Below are positions 49,787 through 61,439 of a stretch of 64,000 nt of DNA, piece by piece. Made by a program: the position numbers and the translations under genes. Where the stretch lies: positions 24,932,237 through 24,996,236 of the forward strand of contig CM048844.1 in NCBI GenBank assembly GCA_026545765.1, read 5' to 3'. Position 1 is the first letter of the stretch; each line of letters begins with the position of its first letter. This stretch comes from Plantago major. Taxonomy: Eukaryota > Streptophyta > Magnoliopsida > Lamiales > Plantaginaceae. The notes under the pieces were generated by a model. That model searched no databases. It was not told the origin of the DNA and saw only the letters and a list, made by a program, of their open reading frames with translations.

Positions 49787-50400
49787 GTGTCCAAGCATCA
49801 TGTGTTTTCTTTGTATGCCCGGATCATGATTACCCATGTTTGGAATCTCTTATATCTCTTTATAGACCATAAAATTTGACAACTCATCCAGCACTGGAAA
49901 GGAAGAATATCAGTTGCTATTTTTTTTACCAGATACAAGACATCGCTATGTCAATATGTAACAACCCGACCTTCCGTGGGTTGACACTTGGCTCTTTGAG
50001 TTGGAATGTGACACAAAAGTCGGGATGATATTTTCTGCTTCCGATTTATATTTTAAATCACAAAAAATTACAATATAGGAAATATGTGTACCTACAAGAC
50101 CTATAACACTCACATTCTTAAACGATGTGAGATATAGGAGGCATTTTTACGAGATGTAAGAACTAAGAACATAATAAAAATCGATCATATACATTCGGAT
50201 TTCGGTACGTACTTGTGAAGAAGACAACAAAGTGGGGTTTATAACATGACGCTAGCCATGTGTTTTAGGAATAAAAACTCTGACATATTTCAGCTTTTTT
50301 TTCCATTCACAAATACTAACTGGTCTGATGTTAATTCCGAAAGCGATTCTCCATGTGCTTTCATTACATAGCCTCATTACTCTTCTACCCTCACTGTACT
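47756..50400. other. gene-free stretch with a MITE fragment and poly(T)
   Basis: 47760-47960 resembles a MITE interior (CCATTTTGCCATTTTAGTCG). A run of about 30 T lies near 49757-49786. Frames at 48890 and 49202 have no support. Confidence 0.4.
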
Positions 50401-50401
50401 C

Positions 50402-50410
50402 TATATATAA
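50402..50410 (+). promoter_or_regulatory. TATA box of the 50479 gene
   Basis: TATATATAA about 70-77 bases before the ATG, after ACTGTACTC. A normal plant distance for a short 5' UTR. Confidence 0.55.
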
Positions 50411-50478
50411 GCTCGTCTTCACTATGAACTTTCTATACATACTCACTTCATAAAAGAACATATATATATCCATAAGTC

Positions 50479-50835
50479 ATGGTGCCAGTGGATTCCCAAG
50501 ATTTGGTTCAGCGACGTCGGAAGGTTCCATACGAAAGGCTAAACAGTGCTGATCGCGAGAAATCTGGAAGTACAAGATGCTTGTGGATAAAAAGGTTAAA
50601 CGGAAGGGTCAAGGGTGTTAAGTTGTCGCGTTCAAGAAGGATTACTTGGAAGCCATTCTCGCTTACATGTATGTTCTCAAGGACGATTTCCAAGTATTAC
50701 GCGGAGTTCTTGAGAAGAATGAAGATGGATGAAGCATGTCCCGGGATTACCTTCTCATGTCATTGGGGTCTTCCAGTCCTTTCTCATTGTTCATCTGAAA
50801 GTCGTCGTCGAAAGAATGTGTGTTATTTACAATGA
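50479..50835 (+). CDS. small basic plant protein, function unknown (118 aa)
   Basis: Intronless frame with a TATA box upstream. The N-terminus (QRRRKVPYERLNSADREKSG) resembles short plant Arg-rich proteins containing RRKFPYERL-like motifs, a match from memory and not certain. The middle is basic (RLNGRVKGVKLSRSRR), followed by SLTCMFSRTISKYYAEFL and RRMKMDEACPG. No signal peptide. Possible role unknown. Standing alone between transposon fragments, it could be missed by automated annotation. Confidence 0.62.
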   Translation: MVPVDSQDLVQRRRKVPYERLNSADREKSGSTRCLWIKRLNGRVKGVKLSRSRRITWKPFSLTCMFSRTISKYYAEFLRRMKMDEACPGITFSCHWGLPVLSHCSSESRRRKNVCYLQ

Positions 50836-51318
50836 CAGTGGATTGATTAACATTGTACTCAGTTAGTTCCATTCTCTACAGTATTATCAGTTCCTGAAGA
50901 TATTAGCATGTATGAATGTCATTTTCATAATATTGGTGTGATCAATTTGTCTATTTCATGTGAATAAGTTAAGTTAATGCCATTGGTCCATGAAATTAAG
51001 TCACTATTTTGGCCAAGCTCAATTTATGTAATTTGAAGAAACAGAATAAATATCATTGGATTATAAAAGATGGAAGCATATTACAAGGGGCCTGCAAGAG
51101 GCCATAGGCATATATCTGAATAGAAAAGGACGTTGTTTATTTATCCAAAATGCCAAAATTTTATAAGCTCATATAACGTGATGTGTTCTCTAGCATGACA
51201 AAACGGTACTTGCAATGTCATGTGACAAACCATACAAACCTTATAACGATGTACCATTGTATGGTTCTCCAAGAGTTCATTATTCTGGTTAGGGGTTTTA
51301 ATTTCATACGGGTCCTAT
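50836..51318. other. 3' flank of the 50479 gene
   Basis: AT-rich, no features beyond a probable 3' UTR. Confidence 0.4.
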
Positions 51319-51952
51319 CAGGGGCGGATCCAGAAATATTTTCGACATTTTGAAATTTCTTCTAATGTAATCGAATCTGAATCGAATCGAATCGAATCCG
51401 AATTATAGTATAAATTATAACTAAGCAAAACTGAACGACGAAGAGAACAGAGCCTAAATTTACGACGCAAGAATTTTTTGAACAATTAATTTTTTTTGTA
51501 TTTTATATATATATTTTTCGTCGATGGATAGTTATGAATTGAATTAAAGTGATCATGAATTTAAAATGTATATTAAGGAGAACATAATGATAGGCGTTGA
51601 AATGTATATGAAGAGGAAAAAGGAAAAAAAACGCTAAAATGATAAGAAAAAGAGTGTTGACACGCAAGAATTGAACCTGGATTGTTGAAAAATGGCTTTA
51701 AAAAACGCTAAAATGATAAGAAAAAGAATGTTGATGGGAGGAATTGAGCCGGGTTGTTGAAAAATGGTTTAAAACTTTTTAAGGTTATTACATATTGAAC
51801 TACAAAGCATATATTAACTTTAAACTTGTTGATTACAATATGTAAACTTACACTACTTAAACATAATTAACTTTTTTTTTTTTTTTTGTAATTTTTTTTT
51901 GGGGGAACCCGGGCTAAAGCCTAGGCTTGCCCGGGTGGTGGGTCCGCCCCTG
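51319..51952. mobile_element. hAT-like element with CAGGGGCGG ends
   Basis: Left CAGGGGCGGATCCAG and right, reversed, CAGGGGCGGACCCACCAC. An 8-base near-duplication GGTCCTAT (51311-51318) and GATCCTAC (51953-51960) matches at six positions. The interior has GAATC repeats (AATCGAATCGAATCGAATC) and two related GTTGACACGCAAGAATTG / GTTGATGGGAGGAATTG copies. No transposase frame. Confidence 0.72.
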
Positions 51953-51960
51953 GATCCTAC

Positions 51961-53140
51961 ACAATTTGTGATCGATGGAATACATATTTTAATATATTGA
52001 TATATCATGTATATTATTGCATATTTGTGTAATCTACATCACCTTAATTTTTACAGGCTACTTCATAACATATGTATCTTTCAAACTTCCCCTGAATAAA
52101 AGGCCTTTTAAGCTAAGAGAGCTATCACATGCTTTGTATCACATAACCAGGAGATCGCAAATGATGTTGAATATAGCTAGTTAACAGGCCCTCAGAGTTC
52201 ATGGAAGCCCAAAGTAGGAGAGAGGGACCAGAGGTGTCCGGTACAACATCATCCCAAAGCAAGCTGAGAGGGAATATCAGTTTAATCAGTACATGAGCTC
52301 AGATAAGGCCAAGCTATCCCTTAAAAATCTAGTGGAGAAAATTATACGAATTTTATAGCACGCACCTTGATAAATTTCAAACGATGTAGGACATTTAACA
52401 CTTATATATCACCATTCAAGAACCTTTTCTTTTTGTTTCATAATCATACCCTTAAACATTAGAGGGAGAATTTCACACAAGCAATGTGTACGGATTACGA
52501 AGGCCACAAACAATCAGTGGCGGAGCTAGCGACTAGGGAGCATATAACACGCGGCATGAACATACTAAACCTGTTCCTACAAAGTGTTAGGTCGTCCTGG
52601 AAAAAGCGATATGACATACAAGCTTGTTGTCAAAAGAAGCAGCAGTAACGTGATGTGTTGACAAGCACGACAAAAATGGTGCCTACTTGCTAGTGTAAAT
52701 TGTGAGACACAGACAATTGATCAGGGCTGCATATTGTGTCTCGTTCTTGTCACTGAGGATAAATCAATCGTTTTATGGGTCTCCCAATCATTTAACTTTA
52801 TAATTCTAGCCTTCAGGCATGGCCCCGATTGTTGTGCACCATGTTTCGAAATACTGTTGGGATATATAGTTTTATCTATATGTTTTGGCTTCTACTTCAA
52901 TTTTGGAGAACGACTTGTTAATTTAGTCCAATAATTTAGTTAGGTTGTCACTCATAGGTTTTGTGGCCATGTCGGTACTATCCCGAAATTTGCTAAGGAT
53001 GCAAACTTGGTCTAAATATGAAGGTGAGTTCTTGATCAGCCCCTCTGTCAAAACGAACTTGCTTAGGTGAGAATTGGTGATCTAGACGCTCAAGGGATGA
53101 ATGCCCACGCTCCACATGATCAACACCAATAGTTTACACC
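51961..53140. other. gene-free stretch
   Basis: CAGTGGCGGAGCTAGCGACT at about 52515 resembles another hAT-like end. No supported gene. Confidence 0.35.
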
Positions 53141-53143
53141 TAG

Positions 53144-53352
53144 AGCGCAATTCATCACGGGAAATTCTTTCATGGACCAGGTCTATGAGTAAGTTGTAGA
53201 CATTGTGGTTGAAAATAAACCACATCCCTTGAAAATGGAATTGAATGAATTTAAAATTATTTTCCAAAGTCATGTGAATTGTTTTCAACCACATGGTCTA
53301 CCAACTTATTCATAGACCCGGTCTCTGTCAGAATTTTTCATTCGTCACGTAA
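53144..53352. mobile_element. foldback (long inverted repeat) MITE
   Basis: The left arm GACCAGGTCTATGAGTAAG (from 53176) continues through TTGTAGACATTGTGGTTG. It pairs with the right arm, whose reverse complement reads GACCGGGTCTATGAATAAG then TTGGTAGACCATGTGGTTG. Outer arms (ATCACGGGAAATTC / reversed GTGACGAATGAAAAATTC) also match with gaps. RNA from it would form a hairpin. Confidence 0.75.
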
Positions 53353-53359
53353 GCAACTT

Positions 53360-54360
53360 CGTTTTGTCCGATGGTTGATCAAGATCGACATTTAAAAATA
53401 TTTGGATTAGAATCGCCTTTAATATCAAAACCTTACATGCGCGTGACAACTTTACCAAAATTACAGGACTAAATTAATAGTCGTTCCCTCACTTCATTTT
53501 TTCTTTTCTTTTTAAACTTGGTGACAATTTAAAGTTTGAGAATGGACATCTCCCACATGCGGACCCCACATGATTGTGTCTACTGGGTTCACAAGCTCTT
53601 ATTAGAGTACTATGGAACAATCACGTATTTTGTTGTTTGTGATGCACTCTTGATTGTGTTGAGCATTTCTTATGTTTTCGAGAACTCTTGTTAATTGAGC
53701 TTAAATATTTTCTTTCTTGCTAACTTTCACAAGTTCATAACTTTCATTCTTGGTTAAATGACACACCTATATTCACTACTCAAAATGAGAAATAATGATT
53801 TTGTTTAATAATAAAAAAATAACAATAGTATTTTTAAGTTATAATCTTTGTCATAATCAGGAAAATCACAATTTTTACGAGAATTTTACAATAAAAAATA
53901 GAAAAGATCTGAAAATTAGTAATATAATTGTGAAAGAATTGTTAAAAAATCTTATAAATAGATAAAATTATAGAATACCCCGCTATTAAATCTGTGTGTT
54001 TCTTGGCCTTCTAAATAGTTGCGTCGCAATCTAAAGTGTAGTGTTTAATACTAACAAATCGGGTTTGTTTTAAGTACATATACCGGTGCTAAAGGTAGAG
54101 AAGCAAGTCACTATGAGCAAAGATCCCCACACAAAAGTTCTTATCGGGGATAATCTAACCCATATGGAGAACGCAATACATTGTTTCGAACTTCCAAAAC
54201 ACCACTTCCAACTTTAGCTAAAACGTGAGCAACTCTATTGCACATTCCCGATATTCAAAAGTTAACTTCCACTCCTCTAGCAGGTTCATCAACTGTTTAA
54301 CTTCCTCCACCAGGAAAACTTATATAAATACACACTCTTACATAAGAAAGATTGTATACC
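53360..54360. other. gene-free stretch
   Basis: Nothing recognised. Confidence 0.35.
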
Positions 54361-54366
54361 CATCAG

Positions 54367-54560
54367 TTCCGAATTTAATTTTTGAACGTCCCGGTTTCAA
54401 TATCTCATATCTCAATTGAAAATTTTATCTTTTACTTTATTCACTCCCTTTCATACTTTAATCAATATTTTTCTTACTTTATTACAATCACTTCCACTTT
54501 ATTCACTTTTTTTCTTAAAATTTATGTTCGGTTAATTGAATTTGGGACTAAGTAAATATT
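54367..54560. mobile_element. degenerate MITE
   Basis: CAGTTCCGAATTTAATTTTTG at left and AATTGAATTTGGGACTAAGTA at right, with CTTTATTCAC-type interior words. Confidence 0.4.
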
Positions 54561-54898
54561 ATTTATTTGTACAAGGTAATTTGAAATGGTACTAATTTGT
54601 ACTTAGGTGACTACTAAAAGTGGTATCCGTCACGCAAGCTGTGATAAAGACCCAGACGGCAATGATTATGTAAAGACAAACAGGGTTGAACATCAATCTC
54701 AAAACGTCATCTTCACTTTCCCAATTTTTCCAGACTCTCGAAGCTAAACAAAAAAAGAAAGAATAAAGATCACATTTTTCATGTATGGTTTTTGAATCAC
54801 AGAGATCACCAGTCCCAAATAAGTTGCCAATCATGTTACTCGACAGGTGGTGAACATTCTTGATCAGACAAGACACTTTATTAAACATATACTACTAT

Positions 54899-55264
54899 AT
54901 GTCTGGTTCTGGTATAGTCATAGAGCCTATTACAAATGACGATTCTGCTGGTGGCAAAGAGGATGATGATGCGGAAGAGAAATTAAATAAAGTCAAGGGT
55001 GGCAAAAAGAGGAAGAGGAAGAAAAGGAAGAAGAAGAAGGGTATTCTTGTAACTTCAGCTTGCTGGGGGAAGAGAGCGGCGGGTGGTGGTGATGGATGTT
55101 GTTTGTCCTTCAAGCCGCCGCGGACTCAGTTCGACTCGGACGAGTCACCGACGAGTGATCCTAACAGTCCGGAGTTTACTTTTGACATGTTGAGGGATTT
55201 TATTGAGAAGAATGATTTTTATTCTCAAGATTGTAATCCACATTTGGGTCCTGGTAAATTGTAA
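54899..55264 (+). CDS. small Lys-rich plant protein, function unknown (121 aa)
   Basis: Intronless frame. The start is taken as the ATG at 54899 (MSGSGIVIEP), since the upstream part from 54860 looks untranslated. Acidic N-terminus, then a dense Lys/Arg block (GGKKRKRKKRKKKKG) that could be a nuclear or nucleolar signal, then Cys/Gly-rich SACWGKRAAGGGDGCC. The C-terminus (SPEFTFDMLRDFIEKNDFYS, then QDCNPH) looks like a conserved plant motif, and ends LGPGKL. Function unknown. Confidence 0.66.
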   Translation: MSGSGIVIEPITNDDSAGGKEDDDAEEKLNKVKGGKKRKRKKRKKKKGILVTSACWGKRAAGGGDGCCLSFKPPRTQFDSDESPTSDPNSPEFTFDMLRDFIEKNDFYSQDCNPHLGPGKL

Positions 55265-56070
55265 TTTGGGTTATAATCATTTATATTGTTCATCAGATTG
55301 ATGAAATTGGTATTTCTTCAAAATACATATGTTTTAATTAACAACGTATATATTTCTATAAATAATATAAGTCCGCATCTTGATAGGTTATGCTCTTAAA
55401 ACCAAAAAATCTGAGGAAAAATATTTAATTTAAGGTTTTAATCACGTGTCAAATATACAATTTCATTTTAATTACTTTTTACTTTTTTCAATCTCACACA
55501 GTAAAATTTTATTTGGTGGTATATGAGAAACCAGAGGAGAATCTTTTCTTTCTCAAGAGGGGTCATGAACGGACCCATATTGAGATGATTTGTGATGTAT
55601 ACGTCGTCTAATTGACAATGTCAATTATAATAACCTTACTATGGATCTTTCGCAAAAATTGTTATCAAATGTTATATAATCTTTAATTAAATTTTAGTTT
55701 CTCGCTATATGTGAGAAATAAAATTGTCAGAGGTTTACACCATGACACCTTGAGTTAGTTTTTTATTCACAATAACAAGTGGTTTTCATGAATAATATCG
55801 GTACGAAACTCAGCACAAACACCTCCATAACAAGCTAATAAATACGAGAAACAAATAGGTGCAACCTACATAAATAAGAAGTAGCTCAATTTTTTCTACA
55901 CAAAACTTAACATGTGCTTAAAGTATGACTTTGAACAAATTCTCCTACATATATAAAATATTTTCTCCACTATATAATATGACCAAGAAATTGTTTTTAG
56001 AATATCACTATTACACTCATATTATATGGAACTAATATCATTCATATCAATTGTTACATAATCATTACTC
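55265..56070. other. intergenic with a dispersed repeat
   Basis: 55585-55710 (TGTGATGTATACGTCGTCT..AATTATAATAACCTTACTATGG) recurs at 60765-60880. No gene. Confidence 0.5.
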
Positions 56071-56074
56071 ATCA

Positions 56075-56195
56075 ATCTATCATAACTAGTATCATAACTA
56101 GCATACACTAGATCACAACCCACTTTTTACGGGAATCGAACCCAAAGCCTCTGGGGTTATGGCACATAACCAAATGAGTTAGACCTAACATAAAT
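56075..56195 (-). mobile_element. tRNA-derived SINE
   Basis: On the minus strand TCATTTGGTTATGTGCC (A-box region) precedes GGGTTCGATTCCC (B box, 56143-56131), followed by GTAAAAAGTGGGTTGTG. Lacks a full tRNA fold and sits in a repeat context, so SINE rather than tRNA gene. Confidence 0.6.
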
Positions 56196-56406
56196 AATGA
56201 ACAAAAACATTAACATAATGGATTGGGCTCCCAAATAAGGATTTAGCCGGGCCTGAGAAATTATTAGCACTCATCTCAGGCACATGATACAACTTCTTGC
56301 CCATTCAGGACAGAAAATATTCTTGAAGAACAAAAATGAAGAGAGAATAATAATATTGAGCACACACAAGATACGGTAAATCAAACAAATAATTTGATTC
56401 CAATGA

Positions 56407-57239
56407 TCACATCATAAATTTGGACTTGATCTCCTGAACTTCCATCGTGTCTATCTGAAATGCCTTGGCCAGAACATTATCCGGAACCGGTGGCATTGCA
56501 CCAAACAACGTGGTGGCAATGGACTGTGTGCCAGGCAACTGACTATTGAAGGCCGCTATGACAGAAGCATTTGTTGTCCCGTTGTTCATCTGGAAGTGGA
56601 CGAGTCCCTTGGGGAAGGCGAATACCTCACCCTTGTTAATGGTCTTTGAGTAGAGTACGTTGGCAGTAGTAATAAACCCGACATTTAGCATGCCTTCAAG
56701 AACGAAGACAACCTCGGTGGCACGTGGGTGAACATGTGGTGGGTTAAGGCCTCCTGGGGCATAGTCAATGCGGGAGAGGGAAATGCCGAGCGTGTTGAGA
56801 CCAGGAATTTTTTGAACAGTGGCGCCGGTAACAAGTGATCCATATTTGTTGTTGGTGGAGCCGGGGGTGGCTATGCCAGCGAAGAAGAAGTCATCCGCGG
56901 ACACATTTGACTTGCAGGGATAGCCGTTCACCTTCACCGCTGTTTACAAGTTTTAGCATCAGAAATCACAAACACACAAGTATGTAAACTATAAAATTGT
57001 TGTTATATAAAAAAACATGCATAATACAGTATACTTTTAGTATTTTAGGACGGATGAAAAAGGAAAACACTACATAATAACAGTAGTACTACATTACTAC
57101 CGATTGACAAATATATATATACAATACCAGAAGTGAGATCAGCAACACATATGTCTTGAAGCATGTCTGGATCAGCAGAAGCACTTATACTAAACAACAC
57201 CAATAATCCCATGACTAGACAAGCTTTTGTAGAAGCCAT
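56407..57239 (-). CDS. germin-like protein, two exons (214 aa)
   Basis: Secreted cupin of the cell wall or apoplast; germin-like proteins often have superoxide dismutase activity and act in defence. Exons 57239-57128 and 56939-56407 join in frame. A signal peptide ends about residue 22 (FSISASA/DPD). Cys31 and Cys46 form the conserved disulphide. Germin box 1 carries H106, H108 and E113 (PPHVHPRATE) and box 2 carries H152 (FPKGLVHFQMNNG), so all four Mn ligands are present. Three possible N-glycosylation sites are N49, N157 and N161. Length and the single intron near the start are normal for the family. The protein ends EIKSKFMM. A TATA box precedes it. Confidence 0.95.
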
Positions 57240-57315
57240 TGTTAGAATATTGGAAAACAGTAGAGAGTATATGCGGAGAATAGGAATGTGGTAATTTGTG
57301 GGACAAAGAGATGGA

Positions 57316-57322
57316 TTTTATA
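57316..57322 (-). promoter_or_regulatory. TATA box of the germin-like gene
   Basis: Minus strand TATAAAA within CCTTATAAAATCC, about 77 bases upstream of the ATG. Confidence 0.7.
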
Positions 57323-57329
57323 AGGAATT

Positions 57330-59515
57330 ATAAGTCACATAACATGTCATTTACAATTACAAACACCAACAAAACCGGATCGGAGCTAGATAAAATCACT
57401 TGCGTAGCATGAAGCATGCCCTTTTTATGTTCTGGGTCAAGGGATGAAGCATGCCATTCCAATCAATGTGACTAATGACAATATTAACATGCTACTAGAA
57501 TGTCAAACCCAATTCTCAAAATAAAAAAAAGAATGTCAAACCCATTGAAATGCATAACTCTTTTAAAAAAAATCGCCGGTGATTTGGCAGAGTTTAAATG
57601 AACCATTCATTATTTAATTTTTTTTGAGGCATTTGACATAGTTTGCTGATGATGAGATATTGAAAAACTAGCATTCATATGGGTCTGTGGCTTTAACATC
57701 TTGTCATGGGCTGATGACGAGATTCTGAAAGACTGGTCCGTGATCATTGATTGTTTATTTATTACATAATTAACATATTATTGTTATAAAAGTATTTAAA
57801 AGATGAAATTAATGAAATTGCACTTAAAATATTTTATTTGAATTTAAAAGTGAAAAAATAATGGAATTCGAAAGGGTCGAAATATAGACAAGAGAGTCGT
57901 GGTCTATATTTGTAGAGTACGAAAAAAAATGAAAGACTATATAATTTTATATTTCATTATTTTAAAATTAATTAATTATGAATATAAAACAAAATAAAAA
58001 AAATAAATAAAGAGTGGGCCATAACTGCTGGCCCACTTTATAGCTAGTCACTTCGGCAGAAATTGGCACCCGTCACGTTGGCAATGGGTCAAGATGGCAT
58101 CTTATTCTTGTCGCCAACAACCCAACGCGATCAGAACCCCTTGGGAGTGGGAGTGGTCTAATGACGTTAAACCAATCAAACAACATAAAAAAAACACTCA
58201 AATAATATTAAAACACCAAATCACTCGCTTCTTTCTTACACATATGACAACTCTATTCCAAACACTATTTCTTATAACTCACTTTTATCTCAAATACTAC
58301 TCATCGATCCACTAAATTTTTTCCATAACTCACTTTTTTTAACTTTTTACCAAACTGTCAGTTAAATTTTACAACGAACAAGATGTAAAACTGACATTTT
58401 AGGTCGGTCCTAGTCATTTCTGTAAGTGGATATGGTTTCATTATCATTTTTGTTGGTTGCAAAGTAATTAAAACAGAATAATTACGGAAAGAAAGATGGG
58501 CTTTTTTTACCGTAAAGGCAGGATTTCGCCATGCCTAACACACGCGCTCGCCCACACACACACACACACATATATTTAATTATTTCCCTTAAATGTAAAC
58601 AGACAAAGCAATATCGTAGAGAAAATTGTCCCTTCAAAGAACAAACCTCCATAACATAATTTTAGAAAGTCAAGAAGTTGCACAATAAAGTTTTGAATTG
58701 TTATAGCTTGGACTAAAGTGTTTACTCAAAAGGATTTAATGTTAATGCAAATGGTTAGTTCTGCAACTGTTATGTGTTATTTGACATCGTCGGTTAGATT
58801 TTGCTTAAAGATGTGTTAAAAAGTTTCAACATTTTGATAGTGGAGTGTAGATCGTTAAAACTCATTGTATGTGCGTCTTTTTATACACCCTATAATTTTA
58901 TTTTGTATATATGAAGAAAACTTCCTAATACTTCAGTACTAGATTATTTAGTATATAAATTACATTGAATAATTATTCAAAGCATGAAATATTACAATGT
59001 TTGATAGACACAACAAAACTTCAATTTTCCAAGTGCACAAGAGAAAATTTCAGAGGGAAGTGCACAAAGAACCAAACTTCAGAGAGATGACACTTTTTTT
59101 TTTAATTTTCCCATTCAAATTTGACAATAATTATTAATTATTGAAATTTAATCCTCTTTATGATGTAGTCGCAACTTCTTAGTCTTCTCAGAAAAAGTGT
59201 CAAATAAAATAAAATTCTCAAAGAGCCTAACATACTGTACAAGTTAACTAATTCTACTGTCTAAACGAGATTCCTATTTCACAACGTCTATTCTGAAACC
59301 TAAAAACTAAGAATACTACTTGCCTTACTGAAACTAATAGACATGTGCATTACTCATCACAATCTAACAAAATTCGTATGTAATAAAATACTGAAAATAA
59401 ATAGCGCCTCATTTAATGTTGATGAATTGCCCGAGGCCACTACGACAATTGAGCTGCATTTGACGTGTGGAAGTAATTTTAGCAAGAACTCTTTCAGAAA
59501 GTGTGAGAGAAATAA
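57330..59515. other. gene-free stretch
   Basis: AT-rich. Contains (CA)n at about 58553-58570. The frame at 58094 has no support. 57560-57760 repeats GATGATGAGAT/GATGACGAGATTCTGAAAGACT phrases loosely. Confidence 0.4.
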
Positions 59516-59519
59516 GTTT

Positions 59520-59730
59520 CGCAAGTTTCGTGCCTGATAGTAGCACCCAACAGGCACAAAAACTGCATCTCCTAATTTCTGGAGAAAAGTCCAAGGTTCA
59601 ATACCTGTAAAGAAAAATGGTAACATAAGGTCACCATTTGAAAAAACCAATTAGTGAAACCTCAAGTTAGGCGAGATACACTTACCATATTCCGCGCCAA
59701 CACTGTCAAGTAAACTGTTTGCTCAACGGA
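59520..59730 (-). pseudogene. JmjC histone demethylase fragment (JMJ25/IBM1-like)
   Basis: Two exon pieces. 59730-59686 ends GAEY with a GTAAGT donor, and 59604-about 59522 reads [20 protein letters not shown] then [10 protein letters not shown]. Splicing across 59685-59605 yields AEYGIEPWTF, the conserved end of the JmjC domain in plant KDM3-type H3K9 demethylases. The usual PAGCPHQVRNLKSC is changed to [14 protein letters not shown], replacing the iron-binding-region His. No further domain follows, so it is a gene fragment that kept its intron and was probably moved by duplication or a transposon. Confidence 0.68.
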
Positions 59731-59734
59731 ATAA

Positions 59735-60760
59735 GGTGTCTGCTTAAAACGAAATGAGTCAATAAAAAGTATTGTCCCATTTTATGCATTTAGTAACAAC
59801 AAAAGAAAAACATGTAGTAGAATTTAGTACATCTTTTAAGAGCTTAATTTTATCTAATTATATTGCTATATTGACATTATGTATGGCTAAATCATTCATT
59901 CTAGTGAGATTTATACATCACCCACTCCGGAATTGGTCCGCTAAAGACACACTTACAAAAAAGAAATACCAGTAGAATACAAGAAGATCCGTAATTCGGA
60001 TCCAACCTAGAGTAAAAAAGAAAGCAACTAATAATTTTAGATATATCTGACGAAAATATTAGGATCTAGAAGATATGAATTAAATTGAATTTTGTGATGT
60101 ACAGACAAATTAATATTATATACAACCTACCTTAAATTTCCAATTCCATCCATGCTCCATCAATTGTTTAAGATTTCTTCCCCAAACATTTACGCAAGAA
60201 AACAAGTATTTCCATGAGGTTGATTTGAAGTAGGTTAAAGTGAGAGAAGATAAATGTATCGGAGAAACAACTAGTTATAGCGAAATGGGTTTGGGGTTGA
60301 TGCGAATCAGTAACTGGCCGAGTGTATACATAGGAGGAGGGAATGAAACGTAATGGTGGCGGCTGTTACCGTTCATTAGGGTATTAATTCATTTTATAAG
60401 TGTAATGACACAATTACCCTTTTAAAATTGAAAGTGAGAAACAATTGATGAGAGTGGCTATTGAGCTATTAGGTTATTGATTTCACTAGTGCTACATTTA
60501 ATTTTGAGTGACACAAGTACATATTATTCTCAAAACTGCTTAATTAGAGATGAGGAAGCTTTAGCATATTCTAATGTAATACTTATAAGCTGTTTCTGAA
60601 TTTATTATTATTTTTCCTTTCACGAATTTATATCTGACCCAAACTCAATTGACTCTAGGAGTACATATATACTAATTTTCTCCTATTATAGTCTTCCTAC
60701 ACAACGGGCAGTGAATAGAGTCAAGATGGGCGACACACAAAAGGATAGCCCCTTTCAATC
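59735..60760. other. gene-free stretch
   Basis: No further JmjC or other coding sequence recognised. Confidence 0.4.
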
Positions 60761-60764
60761 AAAT

Positions 60765-60880
60765 CATCGATGAATTGTGATGGATACGTCGTCTCTTGTT
60801 TGTTAATTATAATGACCTTCTTTATGATTTTTTTGCAAAAAATTGTTATAATCTTCTATTAAATTATAATTTCTCGCAGT
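60765..60880. repeat. dispersed repeat, second copy
   Basis: TGTGATGGATACGTCGTCTC..AATTATAATGACCTTCTTTATG matches 55585-55710, including the TTCTCGC end. Confidence 0.65.
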
Positions 60881-60949
60881 ACTTAAATTCTATATCATTT
60901 TTCAACCATTTATTAAAAGTTTCTTTAGTCGGATAAATTGATCAATTAG

Positions 60950-61380
60950 TCTTGGGAAAAACATGATCTTTAGCATTGGTTGTTGCAACTTGTGCAACAT
61001 ATCCACAATTGATTTGTGCACATGAGCATGATGGAGTAGGTCTGTAGTTGTTCAATTCTTCCCAAATTCCATAGATGTTTTTGAAAGACTCATTAATAGA
61101 TTGAGTACCTTGAACAGGAGAACCGAGCTCATATTAATTGGAGATGGTAAATCCTGACATTGTCAGGTTCTGAGCACCTTAGCAGAAGAGCTATGCATTA
61201 TAGTGTCACAAATCTTAGGTGATACTGAATGAATCATCCAAGAGAGAATGATTTTATTACATCTAATTAAGCCAAGTCTGTGCAATTTTAAACCAACTTT
61301 TGGTGCTACAACAGATCCATCGAGAAAACCAACTTCTTGGACACCATCATTGTGTCCACAATGTTCTCTCAATGTTGACT
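60950..61380 (-). pseudogene. copia-type gag remnant
   Basis: Minus strand. The frame 61372-61163 reads GFLDGSVVAPKVGLKLHRLG, then RCNKIILSWMIHSVSPKICD, typical of the plant copia gag N-terminal region. After a stop, QGTQSINESFKNIYGIWEEL, then NNYRPTPSCSCAQ, continues in other frames. LTRs were not found nearby. Decayed retroelement. Confidence 0.75.
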
Positions 61381-61439
61381 GTCAACATTGATTGTTTCAT
61401 TCTTCAGCAACAACCGAAAGTTCTTCCTTCATCTTCAAT

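Noticed and set aside
56131-56143. tRNA-like B box (also about 61980)
   Set aside because: No acceptor or anticodon stems; fits SINE heads better than tRNA genes.
58094-58315. 73-codon frame beginning MASYSCRQQP
   Set aside because: No homology; composition degenerates into AT-rich intergenic sequence.
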